From the NCBI RefSeq assembly GCF_008711155.1, contig NZ_VUYQ01000010.1, forward strand, positions 27,156-91,155: a stretch of 64,000 nucleotides of DNA. Direction: 5' to 3'. This stretch comes from Dechloromonas sp. CZR5. GTDB taxonomy: Bacteria > Pseudomonadota > Gammaproteobacteria > Burkholderiales > Rhodocyclaceae. Position 1 is the first letter of the stretch; each line of letters starts with the position of its first letter. Shown in pieces: positions 30,160 to 38,018 of the stretch. Under the pieces are notes generated by a model that was not told where the DNA came from, searched no databases, and saw only the letters and a list, made by a program, of their open reading frames with translations. The translations under genes were made by a program, and so were the position numbers.

Positions 30160-30980
30160 AAACAGAAATCTCCATCGAGTTTTTCCCGCCACAAACGCCA
30201 GAAGGTGTTGAAAAGCTGCGCACCGTGCGTGCCGAACTGGCGAAGCTGAAGCCCGAATTCTTCTCGGTCACCTACGGTGCCGGCGGTTCGACGCGCGAAC
30301 GCACCTTCGCCGTGGTCAAGGAAATCGCCGCCGAAGGATTCGATGCCGCGCCGCACCTGTCGTGCATCGGCTCGACGCGCGAATCGATCCGCGAAATCCT
30401 GGCCGAATACAAGGCCGCCGGCATCAAGCGCACCGTCGCGCTGCGCGGCGACCTGCCCTCGGGCATGGCCGAAACCGGCGAATTCCGCTACGCCAACGAA
30501 TTGGTCGAATTCATCCGCGCCGAAACCGGCGACTGGTTCAGCATCGAGGTCGCCGCCTACCCCGAATGGCACCCGCAGGCACGCAACCCGCAGGACGATC
30601 TCGCCGCCTTCGTGCGCAAGGTCAAGGCTGGCGCCAATTCGGCCATCACGCAGTATTTCTACAATGCCGACGCCTACTTCCACTTCGTCGACGAAGCCAG
30701 GGCGGCCGGCGTCGACGTGCCCATCGTCCCCGGCATCATGCCCATCGCCGGCTTCACCAAGCTGGCCCGCTTCTCGGATGCCTGCGGCGCCGACATTCCG
30801 CGCTGGATGCGCAAGAAATTCGAGGGTTTCGGCGACGATACCGACTCGATCCGTGCCTTCGGCCTCGATGTCGTGACGGAGCTGTGCGAACGCCTGCTCA
30901 AGGGCGGCGCCCCGGGGCTGCACTTCTATTGCATGAACCAGTCGGCGCTGACCACGGAAATCTGCCGCCGCCTGGGCTAG
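30156..30980 (+). CDS. metF: Methylenetetrahydrofolate reductase
   Basis: MetF reduces 5,10-methylene-THF to 5-methyl-THF, the methyl donor for methionine. The 274-residue FAD enzyme starts MKTEISIEFFPPQTPEG with the catalytic Glu in the first strand. It has FFSVTYGAGGSTRERTF near 38, HLSCIGSTRE and the flavin-site AAYPEWHPQA. It ends the ahcY-holin-tlyA-metF operon. Confidence 0.96.
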   Translation: MKTEISIEFFPPQTPEGVEKLRTVRAELAKLKPEFFSVTYGAGGSTRERTFAVVKEIAAEGFDAAPHLSCIGSTRESIREILAEYKAAGIKRTVALRGDLPSGMAETGEFRYANELVEFIRAETGDWFSIEVAAYPEWHPQARNPQDDLAAFVRKVKAGANSAITQYFYNADAYFHFVDEARAAGVDVPIVPGIMPIAGFTKLARFSDACGADIPRWMRKKFEGFGDDTDSIRAFGLDVVTELCERLLKGGAPGLHFYCMNQSALTTEICRRLG

Positions 30981-30987
30981 CGCCGAG

Positions 30988-31017
30988 AAGCATCCCCGCA
31001 CCGAGCCAGGGATGCTT
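30988..31017. terminator. Bidirectional hairpin between metF and the MATE gene
   Basis: A 9-bp perfect inverted repeat (AAGCATCCC / GGGATGCTT) with a 12-base loop sits between convergent genes. No long T run follows, so terminator function is likely but not certain. Confidence 0.55.
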
Positions 31018-31042
31018 GCCCGCACGGTTCAGCGGCACCTGC

Positions 31043-32431
31043 TCAAACCTTGGCCAGTTTCCAGCCGCCACGGGAAAACAGCAGCAGCGTAAACACGCCG
31101 ACCGCGGTTTCCGACACGAACACCGCCCAGAACACCCCCGAATGCGCCCAGCCCGTCGGCACCGCCAGCACCCAGGCCAAGGGAATCTGGATCAGCCAGA
31201 AGAACACCAGGTTGATCCAGGTCGGGGTCATCGTGTCGCCAGCGCCGTTGAAGGCTTGCACCGACACCATCCACCAGCCATAGACGAAATACGAGTAGGA
31301 CAGAATACGCAGCCACTCGGCACCGATGGCGATGACCTCGGCATCGGCGCTGAACAGGGCGATGAATTCGTGGTTCAGCAGGAAAAACAGCACCGACACG
31401 ATCAGCGTAAACAGCATGTTCATCCAGCCGATGCGCCAGACCGCCGCTTCGGCGCGCGCCGGATTGCCTGCACCCAGGTTCTGGCCGACCAGCGTCGCCG
31501 CCGCATTGGACATGCCCCAGACCGGCATCAAGGTGAACATCATGATGCGTATCGCGATGGTCGCGCCGGCGACGGCTTCGGTGGAAACGCCGGCCAGGAT
31601 GCGCATCAGGAAGATCCACGCCGTCGTTGCGACGATCATCTGGCCGACACCGCCCAGCGAAGTACGGACGATCTGTGCCACAGTGGCGCCGTGCCAGCGC
31701 AGGTCGGCCAACCGTATGCGCAGGTGTTTGCTGCCACGAACGAGTATCCATAACTGCATCAGGATGCCGGCGCCGCGCCCGATATTGGTGGCGATCGCCG
31801 CACCTTCGACACCCATCGCCGGAATCGGCCCCAGCCCGAAGATACAGATCGGGTCGAGCACGATGTTGAGCACGTTGGCCACCCACAATACGCGCATCGC
31901 CGCCGCCGCGTCACCCGCCCCGCGAAAGATGGCATTGACGACAAACAACAGCAGGATCACCACATTGCCGCCGAGCATCCATTGCATATAGCGGTAGCCG
32001 TGCTCGATCACCCAATCGTCGGCCCCCATCAGGCGTAACAGATCCTGCGCCCAGACGATGCCGGCGACCGCGAAAGGCACCGAGGCCAGTATCGCCACCA
32101 TGATCGCCTGCACCGCCGACAAGGCGGCCTCGTCGCCGCGCTGCTCGCCGATCCGTCGGGCGACGATGGCAGTGACCGCCATGGCCAGTCCCATGGCGAT
32201 CGCGTAAAGCAGGAACAGGTAGGTCTCGGTCAGGCCGACGGTCGCTACCGCCGAAGGCCCCAGCTTGGCGACAAAGAAGATGTCGACGACCGCAAAGGTG
32301 GATTCGAGCACCAGTTCCAGCAACATCGGCACGGCCAGCAATAACACCGCGCGATTGAGCGGAATACGGGTGTAATCCGCGTCGGTGCCGCGCAAGGCGG
32401 CACTCAGATCGGTCCATATCGAATGGGCCAT
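31043..32431 (-). CDS. MATE family efflux transporter
   Basis: This is a multidrug/toxin exporter type membrane protein of 462 residues (start MAHSIWTDLSAALRG). It has about 12 transmembrane helices and the repeated MATE pattern (PMLLELVLESTFAVVDIFFV in the first half, AAATLVGQNLGAGNPARAE in the second). Driven by Na+ or H+; substrate unknown. An earlier in-frame Met would add 15 residues without a clear ribosome site. Confidence 0.88.
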   Translation of the reverse strand: MAHSIWTDLSAALRGTDADYTRIPLNRAVLLLAVPMLLELVLESTFAVVDIFFVAKLGPSAVATVGLTETYLFLLYAIAMGLAMAVTAIVARRIGEQRGDEAALSAVQAIMVAILASVPFAVAGIVWAQDLLRLMGADDWVIEHGYRYMQWMLGGNVVILLLFVVNAIFRGAGDAAAAMRVLWVANVLNIVLDPICIFGLGPIPAMGVEGAAIATNIGRGAGILMQLWILVRGSKHLRIRLADLRWHGATVAQIVRTSLGGVGQMIVATTAWIFLMRILAGVSTEAVAGATIAIRIMMFTLMPVWGMSNAAATLVGQNLGAGNPARAEAAVWRIGWMNMLFTLIVSVLFFLLNHEFIALFSADAEVIAIGAEWLRILSYSYFVYGWWMVSVQAFNGAGDTMTPTWINLVFFWLIQIPLAWVLAVPTGWAHSGVFWAVFVSETAVGVFTLLLFSRGGWKLAKV

Positions 32432-32491
32432 GGACTTGCTCCGGCTTCGAATGTACGAGGTCTTTGGGGTCGGCAAGCCGGGGAAAAGTTC

Positions 32492-32517
32492 AAAAAAACC
32501 CGCGCCTCAAGCGCGGG
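32492..32517 (-). terminator. Rho-independent terminator of the MscS gene
   Basis: The stem CCCGCGC / GCGCGGG (32499-32505 with 32511-32517) with a 5-base loop is followed on the minus strand by seven T residues. Confidence 0.85.
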
Positions 32518-32537
32518 CCTTGCTGCTGCCGGCCGAA

Positions 32538-33362
32538 TCAGGCGGCTTGCGTGACGATCACGTTCTGCGCCGGCATCGGCGCCGGGAAGCCGGCTTCGCC
32601 CAGCGCCTCGCGGATCATCTTGTTAGTATCGAAATAGACTTGCCAGTAGTTATCGTTATGGCAGTACGGGCGCACCGCCAAGACCGGCCCGACCAAGGTG
32701 AAATCGAGAATCTCGACATCGACCCCCGGCTCGGCCAGCACATTGGGAATGGTGGCGATCTTCTCGCGCAGCAGGGCCATCGCCGCCTGATGATCGGCGG
32801 CACCGGCCAACTGGCATTTCAGATCGACCCGGCGGAACGGGTTGTGCGTGAAATTCTGGATGTTGTCGCCAAAAATCTTGTTGTTGCCGACCACCGTGGA
32901 CACGTTGTCCGGCGTATTGATCGTCGTCGCAAACAGGCCGATTTCGGTGACCGTCCCGGTCAATCCGGCGACGGTGACGAAATCGCCGACCTTGAACGGC
33001 CGCAGCACGATCAGGAAAGCGCCGGCCGCGAAATTGGCGAGCAGCCCGGCCCAAGCTGCGCCGATGGCGATACCGGCACCGGCGATCAAGGCCGCGAAAG
33101 TCGTGGTCTGGATACCGAAGTAGCCAAGAATGCCGATGACCAGCAACACGTTCAGCGTCACGGTGACAATCGACCCGACATAGCGCAGCACGGTCGGATC
33201 GACCTTCTGCCTTTCAAGCGCGGCACGCACCATGCCGACCGCAACGCCGATCAACCAACGGCCGATCACCCAGAAGGCAATAGCCGCCAGTATCTTGACT
33301 CCGACATCGGTCGCCGTTGTAACTATCAGATCCTGATAACGGGAAATATCCTGCTCGGTCAT
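32538..33362 (-). CDS. mscS: Small-conductance mechanosensitive channel (MscS family)
   Basis: The 274-residue protein has three N-terminal transmembrane helices. The third carries the pore-lining Ala/Gly pattern (FAALIAGAGIAIGAAWAGLLANFAAGAF, cut here at its most typical part). The beta domain follows (FKVGDFVTVAGLTGTVTEIG), then the alpha-beta C-terminal domain. It protects against hypo-osmotic shock. I start at 33362, where GGAGAGC precedes the ATG; the longer frame adds 32 unlikely residues. Confidence 0.9.
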   Translation of the reverse strand: MTEQDISRYQDLIVTTATDVGVKILAAIAFWVIGRWLIGVAVGMVRAALERQKVDPTVLRYVGSIVTVTLNVLLVIGILGYFGIQTTTFAALIAGAGIAIGAAWAGLLANFAAGAFLIVLRPFKVGDFVTVAGLTGTVTEIGLFATTINTPDNVSTVVGNNKIFGDNIQNFTHNPFRRVDLKCQLAGAADHQAAMALLREKIATIPNVLAEPGVDVEILDFTLVGPVLAVRPYCHNDNYWQVYFDTNKMIREALGEAGFPAPMPAQNVIVTQAA

Positions 33363-33475
33363 CGCTGCTCTCCTTGCACAGTGAAAGATGCCCCGGATGG
33401 GCACTGCAAATTCTAGTTCGGCCGCCTGAAAAAAATATGCAGCGGCACATATCTTCACAAAACTCCGCTTTCCCG

Positions 33476-33504
33476 TTGACGCCCCCAGGTGGGGTCTATA
33501 TAAT
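33476..33504 (+). promoter_or_regulatory. Promoter of the tRNA-Lys genes
   Basis: TTGACG (33476-33481) and a perfect TATAAT (33499-33504) are separated by 17 bp and sit 15 bases upstream of the first tRNA. This is a strong housekeeping promoter. Confidence 0.85.
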
Positions 33505-33519
33505 TCGCGCTCCCTAGGC

Positions 33520-33595
33520 GGGTCGGTAGCTCAGTCGGTAGAGCAGCGGACTTTTAATCCGTTGGTCGCGAGTTCGAATCTCGCCCGACCCACCA
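33520..33595 (+). tRNA. tRNA-Lys (anticodon UUU)
   Basis: This is a 76-base cloverleaf with acceptor stem GGGTCGG/CCGACCC, anticodon loop CTTTTAA giving UUU, T-arm GTTCGAATC and encoded CCA. Confidence 0.97.
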
Positions 33596-33614
33596 GTCAA
33601 TCAAGGGAAATTCT

Positions 33615-33690
33615 GGGTCGTTAGCTCAGTTGGTAGAGCAGCGGACTCTTAATCCGTAGGTCCACAGTTCGAATCTGTGACGACCCACCA
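33615..33690 (+). tRNA. tRNA-Lys (anticodon CUU)
   Basis: This is a 76-base cloverleaf with acceptor stem GGGTCGT/ACGACCC, anticodon loop CTCTTAA giving CUU, T-arm GTTCGAATC and encoded CCA. It is 19 bases after the first tRNA-Lys and probably shares its transcript. Confidence 0.97.
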
Positions 33691-33705
33691 GAATTCAAAA
33701 GCTCT

Positions 33706-33733
33706 AAGCCTCGGCCTGGCGCCGGGGCTTTTT
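33706..33733 (+). terminator. Terminator after the tRNA-Lys pair
   Basis: The stem AAGCCTCGGC / GCCGGGGCTT (one G-T pair) with a 5-base loop is followed by a run of T. Confidence 0.85.
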
Positions 33734-33776
33734 GCTTCAGAAGTAAGCGGTTCGCCCTGGCGAATCGACCACCGGA

Positions 33777-33852
33777 CGCGGGGTGGAGCAGTTGGCAGCT
33801 CGTCGGGCTCATAACCCGAAGGTCGCAGGTTCAAGTCCTGCCCCCGCAACCA
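33777..33852 (+). tRNA. Initiator tRNA-Met (CAU)
   Basis: The gene starts CGCGGGG and ends CCCCGCAACCA, so position 1 is C opposite A72, the unpaired end that marks initiator tRNA. The anticodon loop is CTCATAA, with GGG/CCC pairs in the anticodon stem. CCA is encoded. The D-loop is one base shorter than in E. coli. Confidence 0.96.
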
Positions 33853-33864
33853 CAGCATTCCAGC

Positions 33865-33894
33865 AAAAAGGCCAGTCGTTCGACTGGCCTTTTT
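33865..33894. terminator. Bidirectional terminator between tRNA-fMet and proQ-like gene
   Basis: A 14-bp perfect stem (AAAAAGGCCAGTCG / CGACTGGCCTTTTT) with a 2-base spacer has A and T tracts on both sides. It can serve both convergent transcripts. Confidence 0.92.
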
Positions 33895-33912
33895 CTTTGT
33901 GGCTCGCGCCGC

Positions 33913-34326
33913 TTACTTGCGACCGAATTTCTCGGCCAGCTGGTTCAGCTTTTCCTGCCGACGCTGCTCGGCCTTCGCTTCCGCCTCGGCTGCCTTGCGC
34001 TGTTCAGCCTGCTTCTTGAAGCGCTCCTTCAACTGCTCGGCCGCATGCTGGCGGTTTTCGTCGGTCACTTCCCCGGCCGGCGACCCATCCAGATTCAGAC
34101 GCTGGGTGCCCTTTTCCATTTCCTTCAGGTAACGCGTCGATATGGTGTGGCTGCGCATGGCCATACGCAGGGACTTCTTGCTGACGTCAGGCAGCTGAGC
34201 GAAGACCTGCTTGTCGATGCCGATGGCCAGCGGACTGAAGTTGCGGAAGACATCGAAACGCGTCTGGAGATCCTTCAGCAGGGCACGCGGATCGACCGGT
34301 TTGTCGGTGGTGGTTTCTGTGGTCAT
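33913..34326 (-). CDS. ProQ/FinO family RNA chaperone
   Basis: The 137-residue protein starts MTTETTTDKPVDPRALL. The ProQ/FinO RNA-binding core is at about 12-100 (FRNFSPLAIGIDKQVFAQL, with SLRMAMRSHTISTRYL). The C-terminus is a basic coiled tail (KQAEQRKAAEAEAKAEQRRQ). It binds structured sRNAs and mRNA 3' ends in other species. The start at 34326 is chosen because upstream codons overlap non-conserved sequence. The gene is monocistronic with the shared terminator at 33865. Confidence 0.85.
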   Translation of the reverse strand: MTTETTTDKPVDPRALLKDLQTRFDVFRNFSPLAIGIDKQVFAQLPDVSKKSLRMAMRSHTISTRYLKEMEKGTQRLNLDGSPAGEVTDENRQHAAEQLKERFKKQAEQRKAAEAEAKAEQRRQEKLNQLAEKFGRK

Positions 34327-34396
34327 GATGAAACGGGAACGAGTCGAGGCGCGAAGGTTAGCACGAAGGCGCGTATTTTCGGCCTCGAATCCGCAT

Positions 34397-35272
34397 TCAG
34401 ACGCCGTTTTTGCGGAACCAGGCGAGCATCCTTTGCCAGCCGTCTGCGGCTTCTTCCTTGCGGTAGCTGGGCCTGTAGTCGGCATGGAAGGCATGCGGTG
34501 CGTTGTCATAGACATGGATTTCCGATGCCTGTGCCGCCGCACTGCCTTGCTTGAGTGCCTTCTCCATGGCCTCGACCGTTTCCAGCGGAATGCCGGCATC
34601 GAGACCGCCGTACAAGCCCAGCACCGGAGCCTTCAACTGGCCGGCCAGATCGGTCGGATGCCTGGGCGTGACGTCGTTGACGACGCCCACCAGACGGCCA
34701 TACCAGGCCACACCGGCCCTGACTCCGGGATTGTGGGCAGCGTACAACCAGGCGATCCGCCCGCCCCAGCAGAAGCCGGTAATCGCCAGCCGGCTGGTAT
34801 CAGCTCCCTTGCCGGCAGCCCAGGCCACGCAGGCATCGAGGTCGCTCAGCACCTGGGCATCCGGTGTCTTGGCGGTAATCTGCGCCTGGATTTCCGGAAT
34901 GCTGGCGATCTTGCGCGGATCGCCCTGACGGGCAAACAGTTCTGGAGCGATCGCGCAATAGCCCAGTTGGGCGAGGCGGCGGCAGACATCGCGGATATAT
35001 TCGTGCGCACCGAATATCTCGGAAACCACCAGCACGACGGGCGGTTTTTGCAGACCCACCGGTACGGCACGGTAGGCCACCATCTCGCCATCCTTGACCG
35101 GCACCTTGATTTCGCCGGCAACCAGGCCCGTTTCGTCGGTCTTGATCGCCGTCTGCGCCAAGGCCGACTGGGTGGCAAGCGCAAACCCCGCGCCCAGCGA
35201 GGTGACGATAAAGCTGCGACGATCAAAGGATTGTGCCGGCACAAGACTATCGAATTCGGCTTCGGTTTTCAT
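34397..35272 (-). CDS. Tat-exported dienelactone hydrolase family protein
   Basis: The 291-residue alpha/beta hydrolase has a twin-arginine signal ([22 protein letters not shown]). The nucleophile Cys is in [12 protein letters not shown] near 165, the acid in [11 protein letters not shown] and the His in [14 protein letters not shown] near 260. Family members cleave dienelactones or related esters; export to the periplasm is inferred from the signal. Before the island inserted, this gene lay directly downstream of rng. Confidence 0.85.
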   Translation of the reverse strand: MKTEAEFDSLVPAQSFDRRSFIVTSLGAGFALATQSALAQTAIKTDETGLVAGEIKVPVKDGEMVAYRAVPVGLQKPPVVLVVSEIFGAHEYIRDVCRRLAQLGYCAIAPELFARQGDPRKIASIPEIQAQITAKTPDAQVLSDLDACVAWAAGKGADTSRLAITGFCWGGRIAWLYAAHNPGVRAGVAWYGRLVGVVNDVTPRHPTDLAGQLKAPVLGLYGGLDAGIPLETVEAMEKALKQGSAAAQASEIHVYDNAPHAFHADYRPSYRKEEAADGWQRMLAWFRKNGV

Positions 35273-35295
35273 GGATTGCCTCCTGTTGGCGGTTT

Positions 35296-35317
35296 ACATC
35301 AGAACGATGTCGTATTG
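35296..35317 (+). repeat. attL core: left copy of the 22-bp island end
   Basis: This 22-bp sequence matches 57731-57752 at 20 of 22 positions in the same orientation. On the minus strand 35294-35326 reads as codons for YSEQYDIVLM plus a TAA stop, i.e. the displaced C-terminus of RNase G. It marks the chromosomal end of the integrated island. Confidence 0.85.
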
Positions 35318-35326
35318 CTCTGAATA

Positions 35327-35626
35327 CAGCGTATATTATTCTTTATATTCAATTAATTACATAACTTCATTAGACCAAAAAAATGCGCCAGCTACCCATT
35401 TAGCTACCAAAAAAGCTATCGATAGTCTTGCCTGTTGATGCATGTTGAAAACAGCGACTTCGCGCCATCACTCGTTTCAGACATTTTCACACACGCAACC
35501 TTGTAAACACAAAACGCAGCGAAAAACAAGGCCACTTTCTATCACCCAAATTCCCCCCCTGAGTTTTAAATTCAATGAGAGGAAAATTCGCTTCATCTAC
35601 ATAACGGAGATGCAACGGAGATAAAC
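35327..35626. other. Left-end non-coding region of the island
   Basis: This AT-rich stretch between attL and the AlpA-like gene holds the arm-type repeat at 35390-35410 (AGCTACC twice, 12 bp apart). No credible gene is seen; short open frames lack ribosome sites. The AlpA promoter is presumably here. Confidence 0.6.
35390..35410 (+). repeat. Left arm-type integrase/excisionase site
   Basis: This 21-bp segment contains two AGCTACC units and is 20/21 identical to 57591-57611 in direct orientation. Its position just inside attL fits an arm site bound by the integrase or the AlpA-like protein. Confidence 0.65.
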
Positions 35627-35836
35627 ATGCTCCATCCTGAACTTGCAAATTTTGATCAACTGCCTGATGCAGCCAACGTGGGAGTCCAAACTGTCGCGGC
35701 TCTCTTCGGCTGCAAGGTTCCAACAGTATGGGCCAGGCTGCGCCGCAAAGAAATTCCCGAGCCGCGTCGCTTTGGCGCACACACCCGCTGGAATGTTGGA
35801 CAACTCAGAGAAGCACTGAAGGGAGATGCAATTTGA
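35627..35836 (+). CDS. AlpA-like excisionase/regulator
   Basis: The 69-residue protein has a MerR-type winged helix (VQTVAALFGCKVPTVWARLRR, then EIPEPRRFGAHTRWNV). This is the AlpA architecture, which controls integrase expression and excision in P4- and CP4-57-like elements. GGAG lies 7-8 bases before the ATG. It is the first gene inside attL and is followed by a terminator-like hairpin, then the DUF3987 gene, as in CP4-57. Confidence 0.8.
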   Translation: MLHPELANFDQLPDAANVGVQTVAALFGCKVPTVWARLRRKEIPEPRRFGAHTRWNVGQLREALKGDAI

Positions 35837-35903
35837 AATTGAGCAAAACGTTACGCAACCACGAGAAAGGAGAATAAACACCACGCTTACTCAGTCCAGC
35901 CTG

Positions 35904-35935
35904 AAAGTGAGGCCAGGGGCCCCGACTCACTTTTT
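35904..35935 (+). terminator. Terminator or attenuator between alpA-like and DUF3987 genes
   Basis: The stem AAAGTGAG / CTCACTTT (35904-35911 with 35926-35933), with a GC-rich loop, is followed by T residues. It lies 70 bases after the AlpA stop and about 75 before the next gene. Confidence 0.65.
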
Positions 35936-36008
35936 GGTTACTCACGACCGAAGGCGCTACCGATCGCACGGTATAGCCACGCACACCTATCTCATCTAAG
36001 GGCACCAC

Positions 36009-37496
36009 ATGTTTACCCAATTTCCACCACCTTTCCCAACACGCGCCGCACCTGAAATCATTCGTGACGCGATGGTTGAGGCCGCACAAGTCACTCAAGC
36101 ACCAGAAGGACTCGTCGGAAGTTCCACCATCGGCGCAGTTTCATTAGCGTGCCAAAACTCCATCAACGTTCAACGCCTTGAAGGTCTTACTGGCCCCTGC
36201 AGTCTGGCGCTACTTACTATCGCCGAGTCAGGAGAACGCAAATCTGCAGTCGACAATTTAGTCACTAAGGCCATCAAAGCATTCGATGCAGAACAAGCAG
36301 AACGCGTAAAAAAAAACGCCATTCAATACAAAGCCCGTCGCGCGACTTGGGATATCGAATTAAAACTCGCGTCTTCTGCAATCGAAAAGGCTATTAAAAA
36401 AGGGCAAGACCCTTCTGACTTGACTCAACTGCTTGAGGATGTCTATCGCCGCATGCCAAGCGAACCGGCATGCCGAAAAATGCTTTATGACGACGCATCC
36501 CCGGCCGGTTTCAAATTCGACTTGCGTCATGAATTCAGTTCTGTCGGATTTTTCTCTGCAGAAGCAAAGTCCGTCATTCATGCAGGGATGATGAAAGAGT
36601 TATCCCTGCATAACAAACTCTGGGGTGGGGAAACAATCCATGTCACACGTCGATCCACGCAAAGCTTCGAGGTCAACGATGCTCGAATGACCACCTCGCT
36701 GATGTTTCAACCCAAAATCTTCGAAAATACATTCGGTGAAGGCAAATCTGAAGCCCGACAAATTGGCTATTTTGCTCGAACGTTGGTCACACAACCTTTC
36801 TCAACGCAAGGCAACCGACTCATCATCGTACCGATTTCACCGTCTGTACGACTAGAACGATTTAACGCGCGGATTTCCGAACTCCTCCACCAGGATTTGT
36901 CGGCGATTGAAGCAGGCACACACGAGCGCAAGCTTCTGAAGTTTTCTTGCGAAGCGCAGCAGCGTTGGCAATCCGCATACAACTGCGTCGAGCTGTCCCT
37001 GGGCGCTGGCGGCTATCTCTCGGACATCAAGGACTTTGGTTCGAAGTTTGCTGAAAACGTTGCGCGGATGGCAGCTCTATTTCACCGATTCGAAGGATAT
37101 GAGGGTGATGAAATATCGCTTGAGACTCTGAATCGGGCTGGCACTATTTGTGAGTGGTACCTAGGTGAGTTCAAACGTCTGTTTTCCCCACCACCTCCAC
37201 CCCCCTTGCTACCACAAGACCAGATTGACGCAATGGTCCTCGAAAAATATCTGCTTGAGCAATATATCAAGACGCGTTTAGCTTGGGTCGAAAAGTCCAA
37301 ATTGTTGAGATGCTCCACTATTTCGATTCGCCAGGTAGCCCGGCTAGAACCCGCAATTCGGAACCTGATTTGCCGCAATCTCTTGAGCAACGTTACCGAA
37401 CCTCCCCCGCGTGGAAGAAAACCCAAAGTCGTGTATGCCCTGAACGTCCCCTACTTCGAGAATGCCGCACGGCAACTTGGCTCGTCGAGTTATTAA
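36009..37496 (+). CDS. DUF3987 (YfjI-like) protein
   Basis: The 495-residue protein resembles YfjI of CP4-57. It has an N-terminal helical region, a degenerate P-loop (LLTIAESGERKSAVDNL near residue 75) and a long helical middle. A Pro run (FSPPPPPPLLP near 395) precedes a C-terminal winged-helix-like part. DUF3987 proteins are found next to AlpA in many mobile elements and resemble primase-helicase ATPases; activity is not established. Codon use and AT content differ from the core genes. Confidence 0.75.
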   Translation: MFTQFPPPFPTRAAPEIIRDAMVEAAQVTQAPEGLVGSSTIGAVSLACQNSINVQRLEGLTGPCSLALLTIAESGERKSAVDNLVTKAIKAFDAEQAERVKKNAIQYKARRATWDIELKLASSAIEKAIKKGQDPSDLTQLLEDVYRRMPSEPACRKMLYDDASPAGFKFDLRHEFSSVGFFSAEAKSVIHAGMMKELSLHNKLWGGETIHVTRRSTQSFEVNDARMTTSLMFQPKIFENTFGEGKSEARQIGYFARTLVTQPFSTQGNRLIIVPISPSVRLERFNARISELLHQDLSAIEAGTHERKLLKFSCEAQQRWQSAYNCVELSLGAGGYLSDIKDFGSKFAENVARMAALFHRFEGYEGDEISLETLNRAGTICEWYLGEFKRLFSPPPPPPLLPQDQIDAMVLEKYLLEQYIKTRLAWVEKSKLLRCSTISIRQVARLEPAIRNLICRNLLSNVTEPPPRGRKPKVVYALNVPYFENAARQLGSSSY

Positions 37497-37510
37497 CCTT
37501 GTCCATCTCC

Positions 37511-37539
37511 GCTTCCGAGCAATGTGTATGCTCGGAAGC
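37511..37539 (+). terminator. Hairpin after the DUF3987 gene
   Basis: A 10-bp perfect stem (GCTTCCGAGC / GCTCGGAAGC) with a 9-base loop starts 15 bases after the stop codon. No T run follows, so it may end transcription through Rho or protect the 3' end. Confidence 0.5.
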
Positions 37540-37546
37540 ACCACCA

Positions 37547-37591
37547 ATGCGAACCATAGATTTTGCGAATTTCGCAAAATCTATGGTTCGC
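37547..37591. repeat. 45-bp palindrome between 10-bp direct repeats
   Basis: Two perfect 22-bp arms (37548-37569 and 37571-37592) meet around one central T. AGCACCACCA occurs at both edges (37537-37546 and 37592-37601) in direct orientation. The layout looks like a small palindromic insertion with target duplication. It is non-coding and has no T run. Confidence 0.8.
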
Positions 37592-37659
37592 AGCACCACC
37601 AGACTGCAACAATTTACATTCGGAGTAAGGCCCTCTGACCAATCAAGCAATCTGATCTT

Positions 37660-37863
37660 TCACTCTTCCGGACATTGAGCAGCTTTTTCTCTGGCACGAC
37701 TTTTCGAGAGGTGTCTGCGCCCCTCAGCTGCCTTGTAGACCGCATTTTTGTCACGCTTGCCTACGGCGACGACTAACACGATCAATCGACCATCCAGGAC
37801 TTCATAGACAAGCCGGGGCGATTCACCCTGCATGTGTTCTCGATATTTTTTTACCGCAAACAC
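37660..37863 (-). pseudogene. Truncated RelE/ParE-type toxin remnant
   Basis: The 67 codons correspond to the C-terminal half of a RelE/StbE toxin (PRLVYEVLDGRLIVLVVAVGKRDKNAVYKAA, shown only in part by its hallmark VVAVGKR). The N-terminal half is missing and no antitoxin gene is adjacent. The upstream 130 bases give no continuation in any frame. I read it as a decayed toxin-antitoxin unit. Confidence 0.65.
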
Positions 37864-37907
37864 AGATAACTATGAGGTACGGCTAGACATAAAAACAATC
37901 AGCATAA

Positions 37908-37942
37908 CGGGAAGATCGATCTTGACCATCGATTGCTTCCCG
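37908..37942. repeat. Interrupted inverted repeat before the Gp2-like gene
   Basis: CGGGAAG+ATCGAT (37908-37920) pairs with ATCGAT (37928-37933) and CTTCCCG (37936-37942), giving 13 bp with a 2-base bulge. It lies 77 bases upstream of the HUH-type gene and could be an operator or replication-origin structure. Confidence 0.5.
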
Positions 37943-38018
37943 CTTGTTTCGATCACCTCGTATTTAGGCACGCGTTTCCTATTAGATTAATTAATCAATA
38001 CTTATTTATATATTTACC

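Noticed and set aside
35442..35624. 60-codon frame in the left island end
   Set aside because: No ribosome site, no family features, and AT-rich composition suggests chance.
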